Position numbers and translations under genes: made by a program
Shown here: one piece after another, positions 45,462 to 53,343 of the stretch
Layout: each line of letters begins with the position of its first letter
How positions within the stretch are numbered: the first letter of the stretch is position 1
The notes under the pieces: generated by a model
The model's database searches: none
What the model saw: the letters and a program-made list of their open reading frames with translations, nothing else
What the model was told of the DNA's origin: nothing
Assembly: GCA_009840005.1 (NCBI GenBank)
Contig: VXOR01000093.1
Location: 13,660 to 77,659 of the forward strand
Length of the DNA stretch: 64,000 nt
Direction of reading: 5' to 3'
Source: Gemmatimonadota bacterium
GTDB taxonomy: Bacteria; Latescibacterota; UBA2968; UBA8231

Positions 45462-47651
45462 ATGCGTTCGCAAGCTATATGGCATCCGGCCGCTCTGGCC
45501 GTATATATCCGTCTCGAATTCCACCTGACCAGCGCAGCAGCCAAAGGGTTGCTGCACTGTGCTGCGAGTGGGCCGTACGAGGTGTACTTGAATGGCGAGC
45601 GCGTGGGCCGGGGCTTGGGGCCAGCGGTGGCCGCAGATTCGGTGTGGGAGGAGTTCGCGTTGGACGCTGCGCTGCGGGAGGGCGAAAATGTGCTGTTGGT
45701 CTGTGCCATCGGCTGCGGCACCGCAGACTGGTTCCGCGCCGAGGGAGAGATCGAGCGCAGCGATGGGGCCGAGCAGGTGCTATACACGGGCGAGCCTTGG
45801 CAGGTGCAGCCAGCCGATGCTTGGCAAGGTGCGGCCGGCTACGCAGCCGGGCTGGTACCGGCTGAGTGGCCCAAAGGGCAGTTTGCGGGATGGCGGAAAG
45901 CTACCGTAGTGGACGGAGTATGGCCGATATATTATTGGTCGCCGTTGCCCGCTGAGGAACGCATGGTGTGGGCGCGGGAGGTGGTGGCTTTTGGCGAGGT
46001 CGCCAGCGAGAATGCGCTCGAATGGGTCGCTTCCCCCGAGGCCATGCAGACGGCCAAATGCGTGCGGCGAGAAGCGTTCCTGACAGGCGGCAAAACCCAC
46101 TCATTGGTGCAGGCAACAGACGAAGGGAGAGCCGCGTACTTGGTTTTGGACTTCGGGCGGCTGGTCCACGGATTCCCCCATCTGCGGCTGCGGGGCCGGG
46201 CCGGCGCGGTGATTGATCTAGGTTTTGCGCGGGCGGCGGGCGCAGTGGAATCGCGCTTGCGCTACGTGTGCTGCGACGGGTTGCAGGAGTGGACCGCGCC
46301 GCAATTGGCAACGTGCCGCTACCTAGTGGTGCGGATTGGATCGTGTCCAGAAGACATGGAAATAGACAGTGTCGCGCTGATGGAGCGGCGCGTAGTTGTC
46401 GAGCCGCGCGGGCGCTTTACAACCGTGGGCGAAGACTGGCAGCGGCTGTGGCAGACTGGAGAGCAGACCTTGGCCGCTAGCCGCCAAGAAGTGTACGCCC
46501 TCGGCACGGAACGGCCCACTTGGGATCAGCTCTACGTCTGGGCCATGAACGATTTGTATGTGACTGGCAGCGTGGATACAGCGCACGCCGTGCTAGCTGG
46601 CAGCAGCGTACCGTTCGGTGGGGTACAGGCCTATTTTTACGCGCTGTTGGTCGAGCTGGTGCAACGCCACGGCGCCAACCCATTCCCTACCGTATTATCG
46701 TTGTCGACCCTAGTGAGTGCCTTAAAGGAGGCCGACCACGAGTACATACTAGAGACCGCTCCTATTGCCCTGCAGGTCGGGGCTTGGCTGGCGGTCGCGG
46801 CCATGTACCGGCGCGTGGGGGACCGCCCGCACGCTGACCAATACGAGCGCATCCATCACCGAGCGCGCAAGGCATTGCAAGCTGCTTGGAACGAAGAGCA
46901 AGGGCTTTTTGCCGATCTGCCTATGTGGAGTAGAACGGATGATTGCAGCCGCTGGACGAATGCCTTGGTGCTCTACTTTGATTTGGCCAACCCTAGGCAG
47001 AAGGTGCGGGTGGCGCAGCACCTATCTGGCGACTCGGCCTCAGAAGACGATTTGTGGCAGGCGTTTTTTGTCGCCGGGGGGCTGTGGCGGGCGGGCGCAG
47101 ATACGGCAGCCTTAGCTTACGTACAAAAAAAATGGGGCCGCTTATTGTCGCGCCCGGGCCGGACGTGGGGTGAGAAGGCCGGGTCGTTGGCCGCCCAGCC
47201 TGGGCCGGAGGGCTTGTTGGCGGCGCATGTGCTGGGGGTGGTGCCTAAAGCCGAGGGGATTTTAGAGATTCAGCCGCAGGTGCCTGGTCTTAAACTTACT
47301 ATGAAGACAATACCAGCCTACGGAACACCCATCTGGGAGATTCGGCCGCAGGTGTCCGGCCTTGAACGCGCCGAGGGCGTCGTATCCACGCCACACGGCG
47401 ATGTCGAGGTCGCTTGGGGGGCGTATGGCGGCGGCTTTTCCGCGCGCCTTTCCGTGCCGCACGACGGCGAGACGCACCTGTCCGTACCCCGCTGCGACAA
47501 GCGTTTCCCCCAAATCGAGATCAACGGCGAGACGGTTTGGCGCAACGAGAAGGCCCATCCCAACTTCCACGTTCAGGAGTTAATCAGCGAAGAGGAGCGA
47601 GTGGTGATGGTGTTGCGGCGAGCCGGGCAGTACGAAGTGTCGGTGGAGTAG
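45462..47651 (+). CDS. GH78-like (alpha-L-rhamnosidase family) protein with altered active site
   Basis: This protein of about 729 residues resembles GH78: an N-terminal jelly-roll (AASGPYEVYLNGERVGRGLG), beta domains, an (alpha/alpha)6 barrel from about residue 320 to 600, and a C-terminal beta domain (VSTPHGDVEVAWGAYGGGFS). Catalytic acids in GH78 lie in a DERxGWxGD-type motif; here the matching stretch is GTERPTWDQLYVWAMND, so activity is uncertain. There is no signal peptide. Two similar stretches (EIQPQVPGLKL and EIRPQVSGLER, DNA 47267-47370) look like a small internal duplication. An in-frame TTG at 45456 overlaps the htrA stop and is an alternative start. Confidence 0.65.
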   Translation: MRSQAIWHPAALAVYIRLEFHLTSAAAKGLLHCAASGPYEVYLNGERVGRGLGPAVAADSVWEEFALDAALREGENVLLVCAIGCGTADWFRAEGEIERSDGAEQVLYTGEPWQVQPADAWQGAAGYAAGLVPAEWPKGQFAGWRKATVVDGVWPIYYWSPLPAEERMVWAREVVAFGEVASENALEWVASPEAMQTAKCVRREAFLTGGKTHSLVQATDEGRAAYLVLDFGRLVHGFPHLRLRGRAGAVIDLGFARAAGAVESRLRYVCCDGLQEWTAPQLATCRYLVVRIGSCPEDMEIDSVALMERRVVVEPRGRFTTVGEDWQRLWQTGEQTLAASRQEVYALGTERPTWDQLYVWAMNDLYVTGSVDTAHAVLAGSSVPFGGVQAYFYALLVELVQRHGANPFPTVLSLSTLVSALKEADHEYILETAPIALQVGAWLAVAAMYRRVGDRPHADQYERIHHRARKALQAAWNEEQGLFADLPMWSRTDDCSRWTNALVLYFDLANPRQKVRVAQHLSGDSASEDDLWQAFFVAGGLWRAGADTAALAYVQKKWGRLLSRPGRTWGEKAGSLAAQPGPEGLLAAHVLGVVPKAEGILEIQPQVPGLKLTMKTIPAYGTPIWEIRPQVSGLERAEGVVSTPHGDVEVAWGAYGGGFSARLSVPHDGETHLSVPRCDKRFPQIEINGETVWRNEKAHPNFHVQELISEEERVVMVLRRAGQYEVSVE

Positions 47652-47657
47652 CGGCAA

Positions 47658-47728
47658 ATCCGCCGATGGACGCCGATGGACGCCGATGGACGCAGAATAG
47701 TAGCAACAAGACGATCCGCAGCTCAAAT
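47658..47728. repeat. Dispersed intergenic repeat, copy A
   Basis: It begins ATCCGC, has three exact tandem copies of CGCCGATGGA (47661-47690), then CGCAGAAT, and ends ACGATCCGCAGCTCAAAT. Copy B lies at 50670-50727. The two copies match at both ends and differ in the number of inner GATGGACGC-type units. It fills most of the 98-bp gap between the GH78-like gene and the esterase gene. Confidence 0.7.
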
Positions 47729-47749
47729 CGAGTTATCTAGGATTGCTAT

Positions 47750-48400
47750 ATGATCACAGCATCTCTCTATCACGTCGTCCATAAGTCGCCCGACGCGCCC
47801 CCCGAGGGTGCGCCGCTACTCTTGCTTTTACACGGCTATGGTGCCAATGAGGAGGATTTGCTGGGCTTGGCACCGCACTTGGATGCGCGGCTTGTTTGCG
47901 TCAGTGCCCGCGCGCCCTACGCGCTCGATTTCGGCGGTTTTGCATGGTTTAATATCGAAATCGGCGCGGAGGGGGTGCGTTTTGCTTTTGCCGAGGCCGA
48001 AGAACCGCTAGCGCAGGTCTTGTCCTTGGTGGATGCGCTGCGGCAAGAACACCGACCCGATCGCATCTTTATCGCGGGGTTCAGCCAAGGGGCGAGCATG
48101 GCGCTGGCGGCCGCGCTAAAGCGACCTCGGGACTTTGCCGGAGCCATTGCATTGAGCGGGCTGTGCTGTCCAGAGATGTTGCCAGAGAATGTGGCGGCGG
48201 TGCGGGGTCTAAAGGTTTTTATGTCGCACGGGCACTTTGATCCGGTCATTCCCATAGCCCAAGCCCGCACCTCCAGAGATCTGCTGCTGCCTCTCGGGCT
48301 AGACTTGCTGTACAAAGAATACGATATGCCCCACGCGATTGCCCCACCGTGCTTAGAGGACTTGGCCTCTTGGCTGCGGGCGCGGCTGGATACTCCCTAG
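47750..48400 (+). CDS. Carboxylesterase/phospholipase-type alpha/beta hydrolase
   Basis: This 216-residue protein is of the Abhydrolase_2 (YpfH/EstB-like) type. The nucleophile Ser112 lies in IFIAGFSQGASMALA, with Asp164 (SHGHFDPVIP) and His195 (YDMPHAIAPP) completing the triad. The oxyanion stretch is LLLLLHGYGANEEDLL. It has no signal peptide, so it acts on small esters in the cytoplasm. The substrate is unknown. The gene has only a weak AGGA site before the ATG, 21 bp after the intergenic repeat, and converges with the minus-strand gene at 48406. Confidence 0.87.
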   Translation: MITASLYHVVHKSPDAPPEGAPLLLLLHGYGANEEDLLGLAPHLDARLVCVSARAPYALDFGGFAWFNIEIGAEGVRFAFAEAEEPLAQVLSLVDALRQEHRPDRIFIAGFSQGASMALAAALKRPRDFAGAIALSGLCCPEMLPENVAAVRGLKVFMSHGHFDPVIPIAQARTSRDLLLPLGLDLLYKEYDMPHAIAPPCLEDLASWLRARLDTP

Positions 48401-48405
48401 AAAAT

Positions 48406-49515
48406 TCAGGAAAGCAGGGTCTCGACCCGCCTTGGCGTGAGCCGGTGGCCGAAAAGTGGCTGCGAGCGGGTGGAGGTCGAGCGCTGCCAAGTGGCGAACA
48501 GCCCTCCGTCCGCTTCCGTCAGCACGGACACGTAGCGCGAGCAACCCGTGCCTTCCGGCGAGACGAAGAGCGGTTGGAGGTGGCTGAGGCGGTGGAGGCG
48601 TGGAAATTGGCGATCAAAGCCGTACGCCAAGCCGCCCAATTCCTCACAGGAGTAACCGCGCGGTCGGGTAACCCCTTTTGTATGGGATTTGAGCGGGTGC
48701 ATGGATTCGGCTCCGTCGTAGAAGTAGAGCGAGAGCGAGGGCAAATGAGCGAACGCGCCCGTCTTGGGCACGGGCAGGCGGCAGGTGATGCGCAAGGCAG
48801 CCACATCCCAAGTTGGGCCACGGGGAAAGAAGTCGTGGCCGTGGCTTGTGCACGAGTCAGCCGCGAGCGCGGCGCGGCCCGAAGTGCTGGCAGCCCAAGT
48901 GTACGGATGGCTGCAATAGAGTAGCAGAGGTTGCCGACCGATTCCGGCTGAGAGGTTAGGGTCTTTGAGGTGCAGATAAGCTGGATCGTCGCTCGTCAGC
49001 AACGGGGCAATCGACTCCTGTGGGTCGAGCCGGTCGATGGCGGTGGCGGAGAAGGCGTCGATGCTCCAGACGCCGGTGCCCGGCTTCTGAAAAGCGGCGA
49101 CGGGCCGCGGATAGAGGCGAACTTTCTCGGTGGAGACCAGCACTTGAACGCGGCGCTTGTTGAGGCGCAGCGCACTGCCCTCGATGCTGAGCACGGCCGA
49201 GCCGCAGTAGAGATCGGATTTGTCCCAAGTGCGAACCTTGGCAAAGCTCCGTCCATTGTCCGTCGAGCGAAAAATGGCTAGGGCGCGGCCTCGGGGGCCA
49301 GCAGTCAGCCCGGTGCGGCTGTCGCCGGCGTCGCGGTAGCGGCCGATGAGATAGAGGCTGCCATCGTGGGGATCGCGGACCGAATTGCCGCCGCCAAACC
49401 AGAAGCCATCGCGGTCCTTGGTCGGTTCGACGAGGCGTCGGCCGCGCTTTTGGTCGATGAGACGAGTGCCGAGGCGGATGAGCTTGCGTTCGAGCGCGGG
49501 GGGTAGCTTGTCCAT
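48406..49515 (-). CDS. BNR/sialidase-like beta-propeller protein
   Basis: This 369-residue protein has an Asp-box (IFRSTDNGRSFAKV) typical of sialidases and related propellers. FWFGGGNSVRDPHDGSLYLI at the N-terminus looks like a propeller blade with an Arg/Asp cluster. There is no signal peptide. Without a clear catalytic Tyr/Glu and Arg triad, exo-sialidase activity cannot be claimed; a glycoside-binding or another propeller hydrolase is possible. A promoter-like sequence precedes the gene on the minus strand (49531-49560). The gene converges with the esterase gene. Confidence 0.6.
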   Translation of the reverse strand: MDKLPPALERKLIRLGTRLIDQKRGRRLVEPTKDRDGFWFGGGNSVRDPHDGSLYLIGRYRDAGDSRTGLTAGPRGRALAIFRSTDNGRSFAKVRTWDKSDLYCGSAVLSIEGSALRLNKRRVQVLVSTEKVRLYPRPVAAFQKPGTGVWSIDAFSATAIDRLDPQESIAPLLTSDDPAYLHLKDPNLSAGIGRQPLLLYCSHPYTWAASTSGRAALAADSCTSHGHDFFPRGPTWDVAALRITCRLPVPKTGAFAHLPSLSLYFYDGAESMHPLKSHTKGVTRPRGYSCEELGGLAYGFDRQFPRLHRLSHLQPLFVSPEGTGCSRYVSVLTEADGGLFATWQRSTSTRSQPLFGHRLTPRRVETLLS

Positions 49516-49530
49516 AGCAGAGCCGCGCTA

Positions 49531-49560
49531 AGTATGACAAAAAAGACACAGAAGTGTCAA
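49531..49560 (-). promoter_or_regulatory. Sigma-70-type promoter candidate for the BNR gene
   Basis: On the minus strand TTGACA (49560-49555) is a perfect -35 box. An 18-bp spacer separates it from CATACT (49536-49531), a four-of-six -10 box. The inferred start of transcription is only about 9 nt before the ATG at 49515, so the leader would be very short. The same stretch contains GACAC/GTGTC followed by TTTTTT on the minus strand, which may instead act as a weak terminator of hemH. Confidence 0.4.
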
Positions 49561-49578
49561 GTAAATGGCACATCGCCG

Positions 49579-50595
49579 TCAGGCATTCCAACCGGCCAGT
49601 TCTTGGCGGGCAATGGCTGCCATGGCGTCGAGCCAGGCCGGGTGGTCGTTGAGGCAGGGCACTAAGTGGAACTGTTGGCCGCCCCCGTGGGCAAATTGCT
49701 CGGCCCCTTCGCGGCCAATCTCGTCGAGCGTTTCGAGACAATCGGCGGTAAAGCCGGGGCAGATGGCGACTAAGCGGCGCACGCCTTGACTCCCGAGACG
49801 CGCTAGGACTTCCTCGGTATAAGGCTCTAGCCAAGGCTCTTTGCCAAAGCGCGACTGGAAGCCGCTGACCCACTCGTCGTCTGCGAGGCCAAGCGCTGTG
49901 GCTAGCTGGCGCGCGGTTTCCTCGCACTGGCGGCGGTAGGGGTCGCCTTCATCGACGTAGCGCTGGGGAATGCCGTGGCAGGTGATTAGGTAGCGGTCGG
50001 GCGTCCAACTGAGGCGGGCGACTGCTTCGGTGACCGACTGTTTGAGCGCGTTGATGTACGCAGGATGGTCGGCGTAGGGCGGGACGAAGCGCAGCGCTGG
50101 CATCTGGCGTTTGCGGTCAAAGAACCAAGGGCAGCGCCGGCCTAGGGCAGCGCGGTTGACCGCGTCGTAGATCGAGCCGGTGGTGGCGCAGGAAAACTGC
50201 GGGAACATGGGAAAGACGAGGATGCGCTCGATGCCTTCACTTTCTAAGGACTGCACGGCGCGCTCGATGCTCGGCTCGCCGTAGCGCATGCCGAGTACGA
50301 CCCGGTACGACGCGCCCAAGCGCTCTTGCAGACCGCGGGTCTGCGCTTGGGAGTGGACCATGAGGGGCGAGCCTTCGTCGGTCCAGATATTGGCGTACAG
50401 GGCGGCCGAGCGCGCGGGTCGGCGAGTGAGGACAAAGAGATAGAGAATGGGATACCACCTGAGCGGGTGGAGGTCGATGACGCGCGGATCGGAGAGAAAT
50501 TGGCGCAGATAGGGCCGCAGGGCGCGGGCGGTGGGCGCTTGCGGCGTGCCGAGCTGAGCGACGAGGACGCCAATTTTGGAGGAGCTAGCGGGCAT
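49579..50595 (-). CDS. hemH: Ferrochelatase
   Basis: This 338-residue enzyme inserts ferrous iron into protoporphyrin IX, the last step of heme synthesis. IGVLVAQLGTPQAPTARALR starts the chain. TCHGIPQRYVDEGDPYRRQC contains the metal-binding His, QSRFGKEPWLEPYTEEVL follows, and CPGFTADCLETLDEIGREG carries the conserved Glu. The length fits the family. The gene lies upstream of the BNR gene on the minus strand with a 63-bp gap. No other heme-pathway gene is nearby; the heme-binding motif protein at 62986 may use its product. Confidence 0.93.
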   Translation of the reverse strand: MPASSSKIGVLVAQLGTPQAPTARALRPYLRQFLSDPRVIDLHPLRWYPILYLFVLTRRPARSAALYANIWTDEGSPLMVHSQAQTRGLQERLGASYRVVLGMRYGEPSIERAVQSLESEGIERILVFPMFPQFSCATTGSIYDAVNRAALGRRCPWFFDRKRQMPALRFVPPYADHPAYINALKQSVTEAVARLSWTPDRYLITCHGIPQRYVDEGDPYRRQCEETARQLATALGLADDEWVSGFQSRFGKEPWLEPYTEEVLARLGSQGVRRLVAICPGFTADCLETLDEIGREGAEQFAHGGGQQFHLVPCLNDHPAWLDAMAAIARQELAGWNA

Positions 50596-50669
50596 AAGCG
50601 GGCGTTTGCTGGAGGGTGTGTGGCGACTTACTTTTGAGAATATAGTAATCCTACATCATTTACAAGGTG

Positions 50670-50727
50670 ATCCGCAGATGGACGCAGATAAACGCAGAAT
50701 GTATGCACGACGATCCACTGCTCAAAT
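50670..50727. repeat. Dispersed intergenic repeat, copy B
   Basis: It reads ATCCGCAGATGGACGCAGAT, then AAACGCAGAAT, and ends CACGACGATCCACTGCTCAAAT. It matches copy A at 47658-47728 at both ends. It sits in the 170-bp gap between the divergent hemH and kinase-like genes. Similar GATGGACGCAGAT-type repeats are widespread in environmental genomes, as far as I recall. Confidence 0.7.
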
Positions 50728-50765
50728 AGTTCAAATCATTCCGAAAAGCCCAAAGGAGAGTAGAA

Positions 50766-51482
50766 ATGCGCAGCATTTTCGCAGGTATTGAATACGCAGG
50801 GAAAAGCACGCTGGCCACCATGCTTGGGGAGTACTATCGGCACCGCCGCGTCCCCATCCACGGCGACGATCACTTTACCCTCCCCGACGCCTCGCTCAGC
50901 CCGGAGTCGCGCAAGATTCTGGTTGGCCTGCCCAACGACATAAAGGAGCGCGGGCAGCGGATGCAGATCCACTACCACGTGGACATCATCAAAAAGTACG
51001 CTTGTCCGCTGATCGTTGGCTGGCACTTAGAGGAGGCCGTGTACACCCGCTTTTACGGCGACGACCCGAACAGCTTTTACTACCCGAACTTCCACTACGG
51101 CTTTCAGCGGCTCTACGAAACGTTGGTGCTTGAGGCCCATTTGCCCGATGTGGTGCTATTCCACGTAACGGCCTCTGACGAGGAGATCGCACGGCGGATG
51201 CAGGATAGCCCGCACGAATATCCGGTCGTGCGCGAGGAACACATTGCCGAGGTCAAAGCGCGCTTTGAGGAAGAAATCGCCGCGTCGCTATTTACCCACC
51301 AGAACCGCACCATCGTCTTGGACACTACCGGCAAGACGCCCGAGGAGTCGTTCGACGAGTTGCTTTTGAAGTCTGAGCCGCTGGTGACGATGGGCGAATT
51401 GGCCGTGCGGAATATGGCCGTGCCGGAGGGCGAGTACGAAGTGGTGTACGAGCGCGGCGTGCGCAAGACAGTGCCCAAGTAG
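50766..51482 (+). CDS. P-loop nucleotide kinase-like protein
   Basis: This 238-residue protein has a P-loop near the N-terminus (FAGIEYAGKSTLATML, Lys13) and the overall look of a deoxynucleoside or thymidylate kinase-like fold. A possible Asp pair (IHGDDHFTLPD) and a lid-like stretch (ASDEEIARRMQDSPHEYP) fit this. The substrate is unknown: HYHVDIIKKYACPLIVGWHL is not a motif I recognise. It starts at ATG with a good AAAGGAGAG site. It is not obviously linked to its neighbours. A kinase role is an inference from the P-loop and size. Confidence 0.6.
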   Translation: MRSIFAGIEYAGKSTLATMLGEYYRHRRVPIHGDDHFTLPDASLSPESRKILVGLPNDIKERGQRMQIHYHVDIIKKYACPLIVGWHLEEAVYTRFYGDDPNSFYYPNFHYGFQRLYETLVLEAHLPDVVLFHVTASDEEIARRMQDSPHEYPVVREEHIAEVKARFEEEIAASLFTHQNRTIVLDTTGKTPEESFDELLLKSEPLVTMGELAVRNMAVPEGEYEVVYERGVRKTVPK

Positions 51483-51508
51483 CAAATTTTGCGCTTGCGT
51501 TAATTCTA

Positions 51509-51537
51509 TTGAAACTTCTTTATTCGGTCCGTAGTCT
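51509..51537 (+). promoter_or_regulatory. Sigma-70-type promoter candidate for the metal-efflux cluster
   Basis: TTGAAA (51509-51514), a 17-bp spacer and TAGTCT (51532-51537) lie about 40 bp before the small Cys-rich ORF. A 6-bp stem CTCGGC/GCCGAG (51547-51552 with 51558-51563) follows in the leader. The boxes are imperfect and no metal-regulator operator was recognised. Confidence 0.35.
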
Positions 51538-51576
51538 AGTTGCGTACTCGGCCTGCTGCCGAGCGATTGATTGCTA

Positions 51577-51933
51577 ATGAAAAACCTTCGACCCATAACC
51601 GCGTCTTTAGTCCTGCTGCTGGCCTTTGCCTGTAGCGGCTTGCAGGTTCTCTGCGCTCCGGTTGCAGAGGCCGCTCCCATGCCCTGTCACGTCGCCAATG
51701 CCTGCGGCGATGTGGGCCTGCAAGCGGGTTGTTGCTGTCTGCGCACCGAATCCAACAGCGCGTCTCTTCCGTTTGTCCCCCCAGCCGAGCAGCCGTCCGT
51801 CTCAACGCCCGTGGTCGGCATAGCAGCGACCACCCCGCTGCCGCCTCGCTCGTCTGCGCTGGGGTCGCTGCCCAACCGCATCCCCCAACCGCATCCCCCG
51901 CTTTTCCAACTCTACTGTTCCTTCCTGATCTGA
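51577..51933 (+). CDS. Small Cys-rich exported protein upstream of the Cus-like genes
   Basis: This 118-residue protein has a signal peptide or N-terminal helix (PITASLVLLLAFACSGLQVL). The mature part has several Cys and one His arranged as MPCHVANACGDVGLQAGCCC (Cys37, His38, Cys43, Cys52-54). A Pro/Ser-rich tail ends LYCSFLI. This pattern suggests a metal-binding periplasmic protein. It lies 150 bp before a CusCBA-like operon, so it may bind copper or silver or act as a metal-responsive leader gene. The start is ATG at 51577, with no strong ribosome-binding site. No named family was recognised. Confidence 0.5.
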   Translation: MKNLRPITASLVLLLAFACSGLQVLCAPVAEAAPMPCHVANACGDVGLQAGCCCLRTESNSASLPFVPPAEQPSVSTPVVGIAATTPLPPRSSALGSLPNRIPQPHPPLFQLYCSFLI

Positions 51934-51944
51934 TTCTCGCCGCA

Positions 51945-51991
51945 CTGAGTGTGTCCTAAGAAGCTGTTCGAGCTTTATAGGGCACACTCGG
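51945..51991. terminator. Long hairpin between the Cys-rich gene and the Cus-like operon
   Basis: A 14-bp stem with one mismatch and one G-T pair (51945-51958 with 51978-51991) closes an inner stem AAGCT/AGCTT (51961-51965 with 51971-51975). No T-run follows; the small palindrome GGAAATTTCC comes after. It may terminate or attenuate transcription between the Cys-rich gene and the cusC-like gene. It contains CTAAGAAGCTGTT, the same 13 bases as the left end of the element at 12294. Confidence 0.55.
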
Positions 51992-52083
51992 AAATTTCCA
52001 GACGTTTCTAAGTCTCACACTCCACTCAATTTGTGGAGGTCTGTGCGCGAATCCCGGACCTCCGCGCGGCGAGGAGTATTTGC

Positions 52084-53343
52084 ATGGACAAAAATAAAAC
52101 GGCCCTGCTGCTAGCTGGTCTGCTCGCAGGACTGGCTTGGTCGCAGGAAGAAGCAGTGCTCGATCCCCGAGCCGAACTCGCGAAGTACGTGCGCTATGCC
52201 GAACAGCACAATCCCAAGCTCAAGCAGGCTTTGGCGCGCTACAAAGCCGCCCTAGCAAAGGTGCCCTCGGCGAGCGCTTGGGTCGATCCCCGCCTGACCT
52301 ACGGCTATTTCGCGCGCCCGGTGGAGACGCGCACCGGCCCGCAGGAAATGCGCTTTAGCGCGGCGCAAACCTTTCCGTGGAAGGGCAAGCTGGACCTCAA
52401 GGGACGGATCGCCCAGCAAGAGGCCGAAGTCGAAGGCCAGCGCTATGAGGCCATTCGGCGGTCGCTGATTTTTGAGGTCAAGGCCGCGTACTACGACTGC
52501 TACTTTTTGGAGCGGGCCATTGTCGTCAGCGAGGAAAACTTGCGGCTGTTGGCCCACCTAGAAGAAGTGGGTCGCACCCGCTATCGCAGTGGCACCGGCG
52601 AGCACGCCCCAGTTCTCAAGGCGCAGGTGGAATTGGGTCGCTTGGAGGACCAACTGCGCAGCCTGCGTCAGCAGCGGCGTCCAGCCGCGGCTCGGTTAAA
52701 TGCAGCGCTTGGCCGCGCGGCGACCGCGCCGATAGCTGTGCCCGATTCGTTGCCCATGGCCGCGTTGGATCTAGACGAGGAGGTGCTAAAGGAGCGCTTG
52801 CAGGCTGCGAACCCGACGCTGCAAATGCGACACACGCAAGCGCGGGCGCAGTCCCTAGGCGTCGAGTTGGCCGGCAAGCAGTTCTACCCGGACCTGACGG
52901 TGAGCCTTGATTACATCCACATCGGCGACCGCGGCGAGAATCCGCTAATGGCCATGGCCACGCTCAATCTGCCCTTGTGGCGCTCGTCCTACGAGGCCGG
53001 GGAACGCGCGGCCAAGCTGAGCCATCAGGCCGCCTTGCAGGGCGTTGCGGACGAGGAAAATAGACTCGTTGCCGAGCTGGAGCTGGCCTTGTACAAGCAG
53101 CGCGACGCCCAAAGCCGCAGTGCCCTCTACCGGGACAGCTTGCTGCCCAAGGCCGAACAGGCGCTCAACGTAACGCAGCGCGCCTTTGCCGCCGACCGCA
53201 GCGATTTTCTCGCGGTCATCGACGCCCAACGCACCCTGCTGGAGTTCCAGCTAGCGTACGAACGGGCGCAGACCGACCAAGCCGTGCATTGGGCCGAGAT
53301 TGAAAAGCTGGTCGGCGAACCCACGGAGGAAATTCAACGATGA
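52084..53343 (+). CDS. Outer-membrane efflux protein (CusC/TolC type)
   Basis: This 419-residue protein has a signal peptide (about 1-20, ending LAWSQEE) and two OEP repeats of long helices, for example YVRYAEQHNPKLKQALARYK and LQAANPTLQMRHTQARAQSL, with FYPDLTVSLDYIHIGD in between. It forms the outer-membrane channel of a metal efflux pump. I chose the ATG at 52084 (GAGGAG site); the longer frame from 52033 is less likely. It overlaps the adaptor gene by 4 bp (ATGA). The metal-binding motifs of the adaptor point to copper or silver. Confidence 0.87.
   Translation: MDKNKTALLLAGLLAGLAWSQEEAVLDPRAELAKYVRYAEQHNPKLKQALARYKAALAKVPSASAWVDPRLTYGYFARPVETRTGPQEMRFSAAQTFPWKGKLDLKGRIAQQEAEVEGQRYEAIRRSLIFEVKAAYYDCYFLERAIVVSEENLRLLAHLEEVGRTRYRSGTGEHAPVLKAQVELGRLEDQLRSLRQQRRPAAARLNAALGRAATAPIAVPDSLPMAALDLDEEVLKERLQAANPTLQMRHTQARAQSLGVELAGKQFYPDLTVSLDYIHIGDRGENPLMAMATLNLPLWRSSYEAGERAAKLSHQAALQGVADEENRLVAELELALYKQRDAQSRSALYRDSLLPKAEQALNVTQRAFAADRSDFLAVIDAQRTLLEFQLAYERAQTDQAVHWAEIEKLVGEPTEEIQR

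Noticed and set aside
47661..47690. Three 10-bp tandem units considered as iterons or an origin
   Set aside because: They are part of a dispersed intergenic repeat with a second copy at 50670; no replication gene or AT-rich stretch is near.
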